Assembly (NCBI GenBank): GCA_918807975.1
Contig: OU964924.1
Coordinates: forward strand, 3,918,501-3,982,500
Length of the DNA: 64,000 nt
Source: Aplidium turbinatum
Taxonomy: Eukaryota > Chordata > Ascidiacea > Aplousobranchia > Polyclinidae
Direction: 5' to 3'
Shown here: positions 24,501-32,793 of the stretch, in pieces
Layout of the letters: each line of letters starts with the position of its first letter
Position numbering within the stretch: position 1 is the stretch's first letter
The notes under the pieces: generated by a model
Databases searched by the model: none
What the model saw: only the letters and a program-made list of their open reading frames with translations
Told to the model about the DNA's origin: nothing
Made by a program: the position numbers and the translations under genes

Positions 24501-27500
24501 GCTTTCGTTGTTCAGTCACTATGAAGAAAGTTATAATCAGGGAGATGGAGATTGTCAACTGAGTTAGTAGCTTTATTTTTGTTTCTGAAATGGCTATAAT
24601 TGAGGGATTAAAGTTACTTTCAAGCATGAATTCTTCGATACGATCTTTATTTTTGCCAAGGCTTCTGGTATTGAAATGAATGATTGTTAGGTCTTGAAGT
24701 TTACAATTTTGAAAAATATTTTTCATTTTAGAGATTGATAAATAATCATCACCGTCATCAGCAACAAAACAGTTGTGCATTTCAAGTGGTACAGCAAATT
24801 CATCAGAAAAATTCTTGGGGCATATATTAACAAACGGAAGGCTTTCATTCAAACATGTTATACAAAAGTGAGGACTGGCAGATTTAGAAAGGCTTTGAAA
24901 CTGCTGGACAGTCATACTTATGCAATTTAAATGAGACCACCTGTTGCATAAATCACAGCAGATGCAGTTTTGGTTTGTTTTACAGGCATTGTTACAATTT
25001 GAGCATGGGTATTTGTAATTTCGAACCATTATTTCAAAACATTAAATCTTAAACAAAATACAAATCCCACAAAATATGAAATTAGCTTAATTTTGACATG
25101 TCTGAGTGCTTGGATATTTTGACCCGTGGTGAGTTTCCATCTTTCCTCAAGAAAATTTCTCCATTGTTGGTCCAAACATATCGATAACGAAATTCTTGTT
25201 TTGCTTTTCGAGCTTTGGCAAACAAATCTTTCCTCTTGGGTGTGAGATTTTCGTTAATGAAGAGTCCTGACATTCCTGTTATGTTAAAGTTTTTGACCGT
25301 TGAAAATTTTGTTCGTTGTGAATAGATGTTGTTTCGTACATTTCGATTGATGAAGCGTACAATAATCGGAAGCGGATGATCTGAGTATTTTGATTGAAGT
25401 CGATGTGCAGTGCTAATCGATTCATGGGCAACTTCGATTCCAATGAGCCTCAATAAATCGTGGATTACTGAAATTGGTTGTTCATTTGATAGGACTGGAA
25501 TTCCATGAAATTCCAAATTTTGTCTTCTTCCATATTGGTCTAGCTCATCTAAAGATTCTTCTGTTTTTACCACTTGCTCTTCAAGTTTTTTGTTATTGAT
25601 TTCCAGAGACTCTATCAAAGATTTGTTAAGTTGATTGTTCTTTTTGTCTTCCACTCCTTCTCGTTTAATTTTTTCAAATTCATCATTAATGAAAATTTGG
25701 CTTTGTTTAATTTCTTCAATTTCAGAATCCTGCTGTTTTAGTTTTTCCATGATTGTATCTAATTTGGTTTCAAATTTTCCGAGGTGGTTCATTAATGCCT
25801 TCGATACTGCTTCAGATATTTGCCTTTCCATTTGATTCATAAGTTGCTTGATATCGTCCTTTGTTGCAGTTTTTCCAGACATTTTTAAACTTAAACTTTT
25901 AAAAAATTTAATAAACTTAAACACTTAATCACCTTATTCAAAACTTATTCACCTTGTATTCAAATAGAAAGCAATTTACTTGCAATAATTCAGTTAGATA
26001 ATTGCTCCAGCTAGGGTAATATCAAAGCAGATTTTGACACTCATTTGATTTTGAATTGATTACACATACCTCAAGTATATATAATTATATATATATCTGA
26101 TTTGGTATCATAGGCGCCGAGTTTTCAAAATAGCTGGGCGGGCGAACACATACTGTCACGTCATAAAGGTTATTTTGTGCGTTTTTCAAAAGGGCGATTT
26201 TGCTAGGTTGTTGGGCTAGCCTAGTTTTACATTTAAGTCTATGTCTCCTCTAACACGATTTGGAAACAAGTAATAAATATAATTGGTACGCAACAACGTC
26301 TGGTCTATCTTGAGTAAAAAAGCAGTTATTTACTAAATAACTGCTTTATTAATTTACTTGAAACTTAAATAACTATTTACTAAATAACTGCATTTCTACT
26401 CAAGATAGGCACAATCACTGTTCAGAAAGCAGATAGGAAATCATGTTTTCTGCATCTTTTGACACAAAAACCATATCTCTAGCTCAAACAGTTTTTGAGA
26501 TATGCAGATGGTATTTTGGGGGAGGGCGCAGAACTTTAGGTGGGTGGGGCAATAGGACCATCCCTAAATCAATTTCAAGACTTTTGCAGGAGTTATTTTT
26601 TCTGACAACCTCACCATTTAAAAGGGTGTCCTCAGCAAAATTTTCATTTTTTGCCACATAAGAGCCACCCTACCTCCCCTACCCCCGAGACTTTTGCATG
26701 TGATGGTCAAGCTCATGATTTCACAGCTGCATTTACTATTAAAGGAGTTAGGTTATATATTTCAAACTTGAACTGTCTATAGCTTAGGCAAAGAAGATTT
26801 TTTCCTAAAAGTTTCGACTTTTTGAGTGACTGTCCACAGTGTCAAATATTAACCACAAGATGGCGCATTTTTAGTTTTTTTGCTCGGGCTTCATCTTTGC
26901 ACCCTCCAAACTTCAATAATTTCACTTTTGTTTGGTGTCAGTCTCATGAGGGTTAATTACCAACTAGTATAGATTAATGATATGCAAAATGGTAGTTCTG
27001 TGACTATTGGTTTGGGAGATAGCAGACATCAAAAATTGCTAAAAAATTTCTATTTTTGAAACGTTCTATCTCTAAAACTAATTTGAAATTGGCAATTTTG
27101 ATGGTAGATATGAAAACTAGGGCTGCTTCTTACTCAGAATACCAAATTTCAGTTTTGTAAATGCTTTAGATTAAAAGTTGTGAAGACCCAAACATGGAGG
27201 AAAATTAACATGCAAACACATTTACAAGTTTTACATTTACGAAAAAGTCAAATTCCAGTAGCCTATAAGTATAAGGCAACCAGTCATTTTAGGTTGAATG
27301 TTCTTTGCTTCCTTTGTACAATGTGCTGTAGTTGTTTATGTCATTTACGATACAAGTGCAATTGGCTAACTTAAAAGTTAATGTTCATGTTTTTCTCATT
27401 GCTTGAAATAGATATTAAGAGGGGTTAAACATCACTGCATCTCACCCCTTAATAATTGCGGAACAAAGTTGAAACTCAGAAGATGAGTTCCTCATGAATA

Positions 27501-30300
27501 TCTCTTTGAGATGAAAAAAATATTTTTTTTCAAAACAATGTCTGACGGGATCATTTTTTCACCACAAGATGGCGTATTTTAGCAAAATTGGCTGCTGGTC
27601 CATATTTTGACGTGAAATAACTTTTTAATGAAAGCAGTGTTTCTTTCCAAATTCAATGTAGTTGTAATCCAGTAGGAGGGGAGCCTCCAGGATAAATTTG
27701 AGAGCAATGCTATGTTTTGTATGGAAGCTACAGCTTTTTTAATATGGTCCAAAAGTTGTCTTCGCATCAAAATGGGGACACTTTGGGCCTCCATATTTTC
27801 AAAATGCTTTGAGACAATATAATTTTGAAACTAGATTCATGTAATATACCTACAAGTGTCTCATTTTGCCAGAAATGAAGTAGATTAAATTTGCAATGAG
27901 AGATATATGCTTGTTTAAAAATGGCCGAAAATGACCGAGCGCTCATCAGCGCAGGGGTGTACCCAATTTAAAAATGTCATAATTTGAAAATTACAATAGA
28001 TTTTGAGCTAAAATTTTCAATTTTTAGCTCAATCATGTTATCTGACCTTTTGTCCGATTTTCAGCAAATTCGGAGAGGGTCAAACTGGGAAGTTTCAAAA
28101 TTTCAGGACGTTTGGCATGGAATGACCCATCAGTCACGTAACAGACGCAACTGTGATGATTGGAGACGACAAAATAGAGCATTTTGGCAGCAGAGTTAAT
28201 TGATAACGTCGTTTGAGAGAAAATTACTCCTTTGAAGAACAATGCTACAGTTTTTAAACCGATTTAACATCTGGCGATGTTAAAACGATGTAAAAGCAGT
28301 GGAAATTGCGGTCACACTTTTGCCGCGAATAAAGTTCCTCGCAGGTTTGCGCAATTTACTTGATTTATAGCACTGGGCTTCGAGTGGCAGAGTGGAGACA
28401 AACGGCGCGGCCGGACACTTTTGCTTGTTTAACGGCGAATCAACGTTGTTCAACGTTGCATGAATGTAACAATGGCAATAATTGACGAAAACTAATCGCT
28501 TAATTAGTAGGTCTAGTAGGGCCTATCATATGGCGACAAAACCCTGCGAATAAGGTAAGTAGGCTAGTATTAGAAGGTGGCAGATGGTTACAGAAATTTT
28601 GGGACTTAAAATTGCAATAAATTTTTTTTTTAAATTCCTGAAATGTCCGGCGGGTGCGGCCCGCCCGCCCGGAACTCGGCGCCGGTGTTTGGTATTGACT
28701 GCAATTATACATAGCAATTAGACAAAAAACTGAATGTGTTACTTCACAGCAAAACATGGTTTCTAATTTAAACACATTTATGTTCCTGACTATTTAAAAC
28801 TACTCTTGCAAAAAAAAAAAAAAATCCAACAACAAGCACAACCTTATCACTCTTCACTTCATATCGCCCCCTCCCCGGGGCTGTGTAAAAATTACAAAAA
28901 TGTTACAATGTGTGACAATATTAGCTAAAATAATATGAAATTAAGAATTCAGATTCTATAATTGCACTCAAATCTAGCAAATATGAAAGGTGCTGAAAGT
29001 TATATTTTTCCTTGTGTAAGACAAGTCAAGGATAAAATACATGAGCATGTGTGGCACGAAGCAGCATATGATAGAAAAATGCAATAGTCTACTGAAGCAG
29101 TAGCTACATACAGTTCTTGCAACTGTACAATATTTTGGTGCATAAAAATACATTTCTATAATTCATTACCGTCCATCTGCAAGAAATCAGAAGCAGTATA
29201 TAAATCTTCCATATCTTCATTTTTTGTTTCAATTTTTCCAGTATAGATGTATGTAAGGATCCTTTCCATTAAATCCACATTTAGACTTTTCATGTTGGCA
29301 AATGAGTCATACTTTTCTTTCATCTATGAGACATGTATGTACAAATTGCAGAATCAACAAATGAAAAAAAAATATTGAATGACAAATACAATAATTAATA
29401 ATTATACATACGGTACTACATGATCAACAATACCTCAACTTCAAATAATTTTCGGAAAAAAGGCGAAGCTTTTCCCACAATAACTTTGTGAACTCTAAAA
29501 TCTTTCCCATCAACATGCAGTGTAGCATCGCATGAAGAGTCAGACTCCTTTCGTTCTCTGAAATATGGACGTTTTTAAAAAATAAGCTTGTTTATACAAA
29601 AAAAAATGTCAGATGTGTAACGATATGGTATAACTATATGATATGATTTAACCAAAAAAACGTATGCTATACAAAAACTGTCTAAATGGAAAATGTAATC
29701 TTGAGTAGGTTACTGTTTATTGAAAACATGGTGACAATAAATGAAGCAATGAAACTAATAGGTTAAATAGTATAAAAACAGCTGAATTTAAGGTTTGATT
29801 TGACACAGGGTTCTTGAGATATGATACAAAACATTAATATTATTGACGCTCTTGGCTTATGCCGATTGAGCACTTTACTGGAGGCACCTTGCTATGCATT
29901 GCGCAAGGCTCACTGCTTGCAGTTTGAGCACTTTGGCAAGGTTGGCAGTAGTACCATTTTTGGTTACTGTTTAGTGTTTAGGTACCACAATATGGGAAAA
30001 TGTCACATGGAGGTATATACATCTCCATGGCCATTATTCCGGTGTAACTACTGCACTGATGAGACCGGGAGGTCGAAACGGTGTGCACTGTCTGCAGTTA
30101 TGCAATTATATATATAATACATAGCACAATGCTGTTTTAAGAAAGCTATATCAAAAAAGGTAACCATGACAGCTAGTTACAATAGCCCATATCGCAATGA
30201 ACCCAATTTTTTGTTCATGTTTATACCTGTTTAAGTCAGACATCGTTTTGTTTCCATAGTCTTCAATTTCTTTACAGTTAAGCTCAGTGCTCATGTTCAT
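6373..30300 (-). CDS. KLHL-A: BTB-BACK-Kelch gene (seven exons, 3' part outside window)
   Basis: Seven exons on the minus strand join in phase without a stop: 30227-30300, 29434-29557, 29170-29323, 17592-17815, 10835-11060, 7458-7552 and 6373-6556. The order of domains is BTB/POZ (exons 2-3 into 4), BACK (exons 4-5) and Kelch repeats (exons 6-7). This is the standard order of KLHL proteins, usually about 550-650 residues long; about 360 residues are seen here, so two or more Kelch exons must lie left of the window. KLHL proteins usually bridge Cullin-3 through BTB and BACK and bind ubiquitination substrates through the Kelch propeller; that role is inferred from the family. All introns start with GT and end with AG. 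I cannot name the orthologue. Intron 4 (11.8 kb) and intron 5 are filled with mobile elements. Confidence 0.9.
6560..7440. other. KLHL-A intron 6, nothing else recognised
   Basis: About 0.9 kb between exons 7 and 6. Short frames on both strands show no known domain. Confidence 0.5.
7458..7552 (-). CDS. KLHL-A exon 6 (first Kelch strand set)
   Basis: 95 nt that follow exon 5 in phase: the split codon gives K, then SATPSRKQFVVIGKQEIRLF and DVLSLTWKKLP. The pattern is a PSRK-VVIG start followed by a D-L-TW strand, the usual first Kelch repeat after the BACK linker. The acceptor is ATAAATAACAG and the donor GTAACT. The glycine pair is reduced to one glycine, as is common in first repeats. Confidence 0.85.
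7612..7765 (-). repeat. tRNA-derived SINE, family 1, 5'-truncated copy
   Basis: The minus-strand sequence matches the tail half of the SINE at 33203-33540: a CTGGGTCAGTGGTTCAAA-like part, CTACAAGTATGCGAAACTGC and GAGGATAAAG. It lies in KLHL-A intron 5. The tRNA-like head is missing. Confidence 0.75.
7984..8399. mobile_element. hAT-type MITE
   Basis: Inverted ends of about 35 bp read (C)ACGGCCACC...GCGGCCTGATTTGTCAC on the left and the complement on the right. They are flanked by the 8-bp duplication GATAAACC (7976-7983 and 8400-8407). The element has no coding capacity. One end base is ambiguous because it is shared with the duplication. Confidence 0.8.
8600..8995 (+). mobile_element. LINE reverse-transcriptase C-terminal fragment
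   Basis: The plus strand reads FCYLGDQINGSSGCE, then SCVRPAILYGSQTW, then VDGKRKRKRPKEHVKYKMHK in a shifted frame. These are the YLGD, LYGSE-W and GRPK motifs of LINE C-termini. At least two frame changes are visible and both ends are truncated. It belongs to the same broad group as the fragment at 5893-6112. Confidence 0.75.
9005..9430. mobile_element. Fragment of the CAGTGGCG MITE family with a small MITE inside
   Basis: The text beginning CAACAAAAATTTGGGTATG, with GGTGCTGTCCGGTGGCATAG and AGGATAAGATCATG, recurs at 15440-15530, 45210-45300 (inverted) and 45770-45900. The right part (CGGGCCCCC...AAAGACCGGCACTG) resembles the hAT-like end at 16680-16746. It is interrupted by the 128-bp MITE at 9154-9281. 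Confidence 0.6.
9154..9281. mobile_element. 128-bp fold-back MITE with 9-bp target duplication
   Basis: Inverted ends GGATACAACCTATTTCGTCC / complement enclose a nearly palindromic body. Flanks are the 9-bp duplication GTTGAGTCT (9145-9153 and 9282-9290). A related palindrome lies at about 16435-16585. The paralogous host repeat near 45900-45930 lacks the insertion, which acts as an empty site. Confidence 0.75.
9952..10456. mobile_element. hAT-type MITE (same family as 34739-35232)
   Basis: The body (ATTACGTCTGACAATAGAAG, GGCACCGATAGTA, CTATTAGCAT and so on) matches the element at 34739-35232 throughout. The ends are CAGGAATATT...ATATCCCTG. No clear target duplication was found here, so this copy is older than the other. 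It lies 0.4 kb downstream of KLHL-A exon 5. Confidence 0.7.
10675..10800. repeat. Dispersed repeat shared in inverted orientation with 58800-58930
   Basis: The 126 bp (for example GATGCTATTACTATAGCGAA and TTGTTGTGCAAATGCCAGCA) match the complement of 58800-58930 with few differences. Nothing shows that it codes. It begins only 35 bp downstream of KLHL-A exon 5. It may be a MITE with both ends unrecognised. Confidence 0.7.
10835..11060 (-). CDS. KLHL-A exon 5 (second half of BACK domain)
   Basis: 226 nt, phase 0 to phase 1, acceptor TTGGTAATTTTAACAG and donor GTAAGC. It encodes VFKVKAVYEGIMAWVKHD, then NREKYLSALLEIVIFHCLPP and FYLKLIKTEELLQDLP. The AWVKHD motif, the LL-x-x-V/I-R-like helix and the PxYL turn are hallmarks of the BACK domain. 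The conserved arginine of the LLxxVR helix reads as I-F-H here, a small deviation. Confidence 0.9.
11221..14521. mobile_element. Complete fold-back element, 3.3 kb, 9-bp target duplication
   Basis: The flanks carry the 9-bp duplication AGCCTATAC (11212-11220 and 14522-14530). Both ends consist of tandem units such as TTCGGCGAGTCCGA and TTCGGCGAGAGCC. When the nested hAT at 11624-12972 is left out, the two arms (11221-11623 plus 12973-13400, against 13720-14521) are almost perfect inverted repeats of roughly 800 bp. A unit of about 250 bp with the TTTTAACGTCGCTAAACG motif is repeated directly near 13130-13380 and 13440-13690 and inverted at 13730-13980. The two terminal motifs differ: GGGTCTGCTACT on the left, CGGAATGGCCCG on the right strand. 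A 9-bp duplication with long inverted ends suggests a MULE-like origin; no transposase is present. Confidence 0.85.
11624..12972. mobile_element. hAT element nested in the left arm of the fold-back element
   Basis: The ends read CATACACGCCGACTT and, from the right, CATAGGCGCCGACTTTTC. A perfect 8-bp duplication GAAAGAAA flanks it (11616-11623 and 12973-12980). The opposite arm of the palindrome (about 14115-14130) is uninterrupted and shows the empty site. The ends match those of the hAT at 26109-28687. The 1.35-kb body has short coding-like stretches near 11700-11850 (for example LRERDLDNLNGLKEC) that I cannot identify. Confidence 0.85.
14531..15200. other. KLHL-A intron 4, nothing recognised
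   Basis: AT-rich, with no coding frames or element ends that I can support. Confidence 0.5.
15205..16746. mobile_element. Composite hAT-like element with CAGTGCCGGTCTT ends
   Basis: The left part reads ACTGCCGGTCTTAGG and GGGCCCTGTGC. The right end, in complement, reads CAGTGCCGGTCTTTGG and GCACAGGGCCC. Flanks share only GCGGGA, so the duplication is incomplete or decayed. Inside lie a piece of the CAGTGGCG MITE family (about 15285-15560), part of the 9154-type palindrome and a second copy of that palindrome (about 16435-16585). No coding capacity. Confidence 0.45.
16775..16885 (+). repeat. Short minisatellite of AAAACGGCGC / GGCGCAGAGAC units
   Basis: About eight imperfect units of ACAAAACGGCGC and AAAAGGCGCAGAG type. 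It leads directly into fold-back copy 3. Confidence 0.75.
16866..17020. mobile_element. Fold-back element copy 3 (short form)
   Basis: A TTCGGTGAG end is followed by CCTAACC-type telomere-like units, then GATAATTAGGCTACAGTACC and the inverse end ACTCACCGAATCGGACTC. The same order occurs in copy 1, there with a hugely expanded G-rich core. No target duplication was identified. Confidence 0.7.
17247..17405 (-). repeat. tRNA-derived SINE, family 1, head part
   Basis: Complement of the head half of the family: GATCAAGCAGCGCTGGCTCG (B-box region), GAGCAATGCAC and CATTCAGCGACATG. It is cut by a hAT-like right end (CCCCCATTAATCCGCGCCTG) at about 17232-17251. Confidence 0.65.
17592..17815 (-). CDS. 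KLHL-A exon 4 (end of BTB, first half of BACK)
   Basis: 224 nt, completing the codon split after exon 3 and ending in phase 0. It encodes ELKGFCGAVLSDTVTIANCL, then DLNDLGKRLNCDLICNKAEL and IKTEEFKSLSFADVTTFLQ. The NCL-x3-DL pattern and the EEF-x-SLS turn are typical of the BACK domain. Acceptor CTTTTGTTTAG, donor GTAATA. Confidence 0.92.
17816..18575. other. KLHL-A intron 3, nothing recognised
   Basis: About 0.75 kb between exon 4 and the 3' end of the LINE, without recognisable coding sequence. Confidence 0.5.
19877..20617. mobile_element. Non-autonomous hAT with CAGTGGTTCTCAACC ends
   Basis: The ends CAGTGGTTCTCAACC and GGTTGTGAACCACTG are widely seen in hAT MITEs. Flanks are TGTTAGAC (19869-19876) and TGCTAGAC (20618-20625), an 8-bp duplication with one difference. 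The body is AT-rich and non-coding. It is nested inside the hAT at 19387-22238. Confidence 0.85.
21421..21497. repeat. Fold-back element copy 4, one end only
   Basis: GAAATGGCCTGTTTGGCTAG followed by three to four TCCGATTCGGCTAG-type units matches the right end of the complete copy at 11221-14521. No second end is seen. Confidence 0.6.
25082..25882 (-). CDS. LINE ORF1 protein (coiled coil plus RRM-like nucleic-acid chaperone)
   Basis: About 266 codons from MSGKTATKDDIKQLMNQ. The start was chosen at 25882 because the upstream in-frame residues look like leader sequence. The first half is a long coiled coil rich in E, K and L. The motif DELDQYGRRQNLEFHGIPV and the later TAHRL and FINENLTPKRKDLF follow the L1-type ORF1 layout found in several LINE clades. 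Its likely role is binding the LINE RNA in a ribonucleoprotein. The frame is open over its whole length, in contrast to ORF2. Confidence 0.85.
   Translation of the reverse strand: MSGKTATKDDIKQLMNQMERQISEAVSKALMNHLGKFETKLDTIMEKLKQQDSEIEEIKQSQIFINDEFEKIKREGVEDKKNNQLNKSLIESLEINNKKLEEQVVKTEESLDELDQYGRRQNLEFHGIPVLSNEQPISVIHDLLRLIGIEVAHESISTAHRLQSKYSDHPLPIIVRFINRNVRNNIYSQRTKFSTVKNFNITGMSGLFINENLTPKRKDLFAKARKAKQEFRYRYVWTNNGEIFLRKDGNSPRVKISKHSDMSKLS
26109..28687. mobile_element. hAT-like element, 2.6 kb, CATAGGCGCCGAGTT ends
   Basis: The left end is CATAGGCGCCGAGTT and the right end, in complement, CACCGGCGCCGAGTT, with GGGCGGGCG close behind in both. The 8-bp duplication TTTGGTAT lies at 26101-26108 and 28688-28695. 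The body has only short frames and no recognisable transposase, so it is non-autonomous or has taken up other sequence. It contains ACCACAAGATGGCG-type stretches twice (near 26860 and 27560) and an inverted AGTTATTTACTAAATAACT hairpin at about 26325-26350. It sits in KLHL-A intron 3. Confidence 0.85.
28696..29169. other. KLHL-A intron 3, nothing recognised
   Basis: An A-rich run at about 28808-28823 and no recognisable gene. Confidence 0.5.
29170..29323 (-). CDS. KLHL-A exon 3 (BTB domain, C-terminal part)
   Basis: 154 nt, phase 0 to phase 1, acceptor CATGTCTCATAG and donor GTAATG. It encodes MKEKYDSFANMKSLNVDLME, then RILTYIYTGKIETKNEDME and DLYTASDFLQMD. The YIYTGKI strand and the LYTASDFLQM helix are the diagnostic BTB/POZ C-terminal elements. 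Confidence 0.93.
29434..29557 (-). CDS. KLHL-A exon 2 (BTB domain, N-terminal part)
   Basis: 124 nt. The first base completes the codon split after exon 1. It encodes ERKESDSSCDATLHVDGKDF, then RVHKVIVGKASPFFRKLFE. The CDATLHVDGKDFRVHK motif and the ASPFFRKLF helix are classical BTB/POZ. Acceptor CCATATTTCAG, donor GTATTG. Confidence 0.93.
30044..30104 (+). ncRNA. Type I hammerhead ribozyme
   Basis: All core elements are present in order. Stem I 5' strand ACTGCA (30050-30055), CTGATGA (30056-30062), stem II GACC / GGTC with loop GGGA (30063-30074), GAAA (30075-30078), stem III from A30078 pairing with T30091 and a GTGC loop, then the cleavage triplet GTC (30090-30092), and stem I 3' strand TGCAGT (30093-30098). 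Self-cleavage after 30092 is expected from the family. It lies on the plus strand, inside intron 1 of the minus-strand KLHL-A gene. Animal hammerheads of this type are usually carried by Penelope-like elements or small retrozymes; the host repeat here (about 29830-30120) is not identified. Confidence 0.85.
30227..30300 (-). CDS. KLHL-A exon 1 (start codon)
   Basis: 74 coding nt: MNMSTELNCKEIEDYGNKTM and SDLN, with the last codon split (AG before donor GTATAA, completed by A of exon 2 to give R). A second in-frame ATG lies two codons later. The short acidic leader before BTB is normal for KLHL proteins. No promoter was identified upstream. Confidence 0.8.
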
Positions 30301-30972
30301 TAAACCCAAAGCAGTTTAAACTAACTAAAGAAGAATGCAATATAAATAACCTGAATAATTACATTGGAACTAAAATTTTGTAAAAATAATGACAGCTGTA
30401 AACACATTTATATATATACTGGAAGATATCATGACATGCTGTTTTAATATTACATGACACTTTCAGGGGTGTCAAAATGGTATTTTTATATCATACCAAT
30501 TATTGGTAGGATGTATCATCGAGGACTGCGCTCTGTAGGCTACAGGTCATGCTGGATGCTGGGGGCCTGATCTCTATTGACAATGACACCAGGCAGAGCC
30601 CAACTGACGTGTGTCCTAGTATTCAGCGACAATACAAGAGAAGTTTACATCATGTTTGTGAGAAGAAAAAGCAAACAACGTGTTATCTGATATTAGAACA
30701 GTCCTCAATGAATTCAATTGCTGAAGAGCTAATTTACAGTAATATATCATATTTGAGTGAACTTTCTGTTGTACTTCAATGTTCATAATGCTATTTTACT
30801 TGTTTATGGTATTTGCAATTTAAATTCTTTTTATAAGTACCAAATTAAGCATCAAAACAGCAGTTAAAAAAGGGTAACAGTCCAAAAATTAATAGGGTTA
30901 CTAGACTAATCATCTTGTCATATTTGACTAGCCTAATTGTTTTTGATTAGTCAAATATGACTAATCATATTA
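30301..30972. other. Upstream of KLHL-A, nothing firmly recognised
   Basis: Should contain the 5' untranslated region and promoter of KLHL-A. No TATA box stands out. Confidence 0.4.
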
Positions 30973-31478
30973 CAGTAGAATTCGCCTATAGTGACTTTGG
31001 CTATAGTGACACTTCGCCTATAGTGACACCTGTTGCAAAGTCCCGTTTGCAAACCATATGTTTTGCATAGAAATGACTTCGCCTATAGTGACTTCGTGTA
31101 TAAGAACACTTTGCTTACAGTGACACCACATTTCTGTCCCTTGGGCTCAAAAATGTCCGTATAAGGACACTTTACGGTGTATTTCCAGTTTAAGTTGGAA
31201 TCATATTTTGTCCTTATCAGCATTCGCCAGTTCCCAGCCAGCAAATCCATCTTTTTACATTGATTTAACGTATGCAGAGGTTGAACCATAAAGGATTGAT
31301 TTGCTGACTGGGTTTGAATTAAACCAACATGGGATGCGCATGCGCAGATACTGCACAAGTGACGTTATCAACGACGTCATCATTCGTCTATAGTGACACT
31401 TCGCTTATAGTGACACTTCGCTTATAGTGACACTTTTTCCGCGGTCCCTTCAGGTGTCACTATAGGCGAATTCTACTG
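30973..31478. mobile_element. pogo/Tigger-like MITE with TA target
   Basis: The ends are CAGTAGAATTCGCCTATAGT and its complement, with TA on both sides (30971-30972 and 31479-31480). Inside both ends the unit TTCGCCTATAGTGACAC is repeated directly three or more times. A second inverted pair (CAGCCAGCAAATC / GATTTGCTGACTG) flanks a TTTTACATTGATTTAACG motif at about 31215-31315. No coding capacity. Confidence 0.85.
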
Positions 31479-31604
31479 TAGTAAAATATTGGAAAAAATA
31501 CACCACTTTCTAAGAACTGAAAATTGAATGAGGCTGTTCACCAGGCATTTAGTTAAATAACATGATGCATTCTATTGGTGCATGTATTATACATGTTGTG
31601 ATAA

Positions 31605-32793
31605 CAGGCCCGTAGCCAGCCGGGGGCCTCGCCCCCCCTTGGCAAAATTCCAACATTCTCGAGCAACAGCTACAATTATAATGATTTTGCCCATCTTTCC
31701 CATTGCAGAGCTCCAACCTAGGCCCAATTAACTACAATTGTTTTGTTTAGTTGACAGCTAAGATGATTAAACAATTCCGCCCCCCCCTCCCCCCTACCCC
31801 TTCCTTTGGCAACCTCAACATGTTCAATTCAACCAAGGCCAACACATGTTAGGTTGATAGAAAAATAGTCAGAAACTGTGCAAAATGAAAATGTTTTGGG
31901 AAAAAATGATAACCTAACAAAGAGGGAATGGTTTTCCAGCAGACCTACAAACCGGTACAAATTAGGCTATTTGATATGAGCTGTCGTTATTCTCGGTACC
32001 ATACCTAATTCTTAGGGTCAGTGATAACCAATTTGTGCAGTGGTAAACCAAATTTGTGCAGTGATAAATCGCAAAATGTGCAGTGGTAAAGCAAGTGGTT
32101 TTTGAAGACAACGCATACAAAATATAAACCCGTAATCTTTTAAGCAGTGTTTATTTTTTCTCTTCAATCTAATCAGTGTAAATAAATTTTGTTTCTAGTT
32201 TTCTGATCTGTGAAGAGTTCAACCTTGCAGCAGATATTGGCACATTTGGATCTAGCACTGCCGTTTGTGAGTGTGGATTCTCAGTGTTAACAAGGGTTGA
32301 CGCTCCCACTAGACGGAGCATGTTACAACCACGACAGGCAAACTTGGTGCTTATGGCCTTTGAACATTCTGTATCGAAATCTATCAATTTAGACTTGTTT
32401 GTGAGACGGTTTACATCAAAACATCCGCGACTGCAATTGCAATAGACTAGCTCACGGGTGTATAAGCGGAATGTAATCATATATATCAAAATCCTCGGCA
32501 CTAGCTTCTTCGAGCCAGTTAAAGTTTTTGCTCATAATAAGTACCGATATTTATACAACAGGTCAACAATTGCTGTGTTATGTTGGTCATAGTAATATGG
32601 TTGCCGTGATTTAATTAATGGATAAAATAAGAGACCAGTGTTGGTCTTAACACTAATCTGATATATTGCAATTTTTGTGGATACCGGTATATAAGAGGTT
32701 AAAATGCCAAAATCATTTAAATTTTTTCGCCCCTCCCCCCCTAACAAAAAGTTGGCCCCCCCCTTCTTGCTCTGCGGTCTGGCTACGGCCTTG
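31605..32793 (+). mobile_element. hAT element with transposase C-terminal remnant
   Basis: The ends are CAGGCCCGTAGCCAG and CTGGCTACGGCCTTG. The 8-bp duplication TGTGATAA lies at 31597-31604 and 32794-32801. The plus strand at 32227-32445 encodes the end of a hAT transposase: FGSSTAVCECGFSVLTRVDA, then RRSMLQPRQANLVLMAFE, ending in a stop. The rest of the transposase is missing. Confidence 0.88.

Larger units (their letters stand above)
18968..25029 (-). pseudogene. LINE ORF2: PHD finger, AP endonuclease, reverse transcriptase
   Basis: 25029-24478 holds a Cys/His-rich PHD-like finger (CSNC, CICCDLCNRWSHLNC, CITC) and the endonuclease start (HFNTRSLGKNKDRI, then ISETKI). 24457-24032 continues the endonuclease in another frame (CGDMNINLL, then FDHINY for the usual H-D end). 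23954-22239 and 19386-18968 hold the reverse transcriptase: DFRPISLLSTFSKIFEK, IFLDLSKAFDTVDH, GVPQGSVLGPLLFLLYVNDL, and FADD for the catalytic site. The protein resumes exactly at the hAT duplication (GRADK, then SILHPIEVIQNKALRA). Frame changes and at least one stop between finger, endonuclease and RT make it inactive. The hAT insertion itself adds one more break. Confidence 0.88.
18576..26000 (-). mobile_element. CR1/L2-like LINE, minus strand, split by a hAT
   Basis: A nearly complete LINE lies antisense to the window and in the same direction as KLHL-A, in its intron 3. The parts in order are ORF1 (25082-25882), ORF2 with PHD-like finger, endonuclease and reverse transcriptase (25029 down to 18968), a 3' untranslated region of about 390 bp, and a (TGAT)n-type tail at 18576-18600. 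The hAT at 19387-22238 divides ORF2. The 5' end is approximate and I found no target duplication of the LINE itself. Confidence 0.85.
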
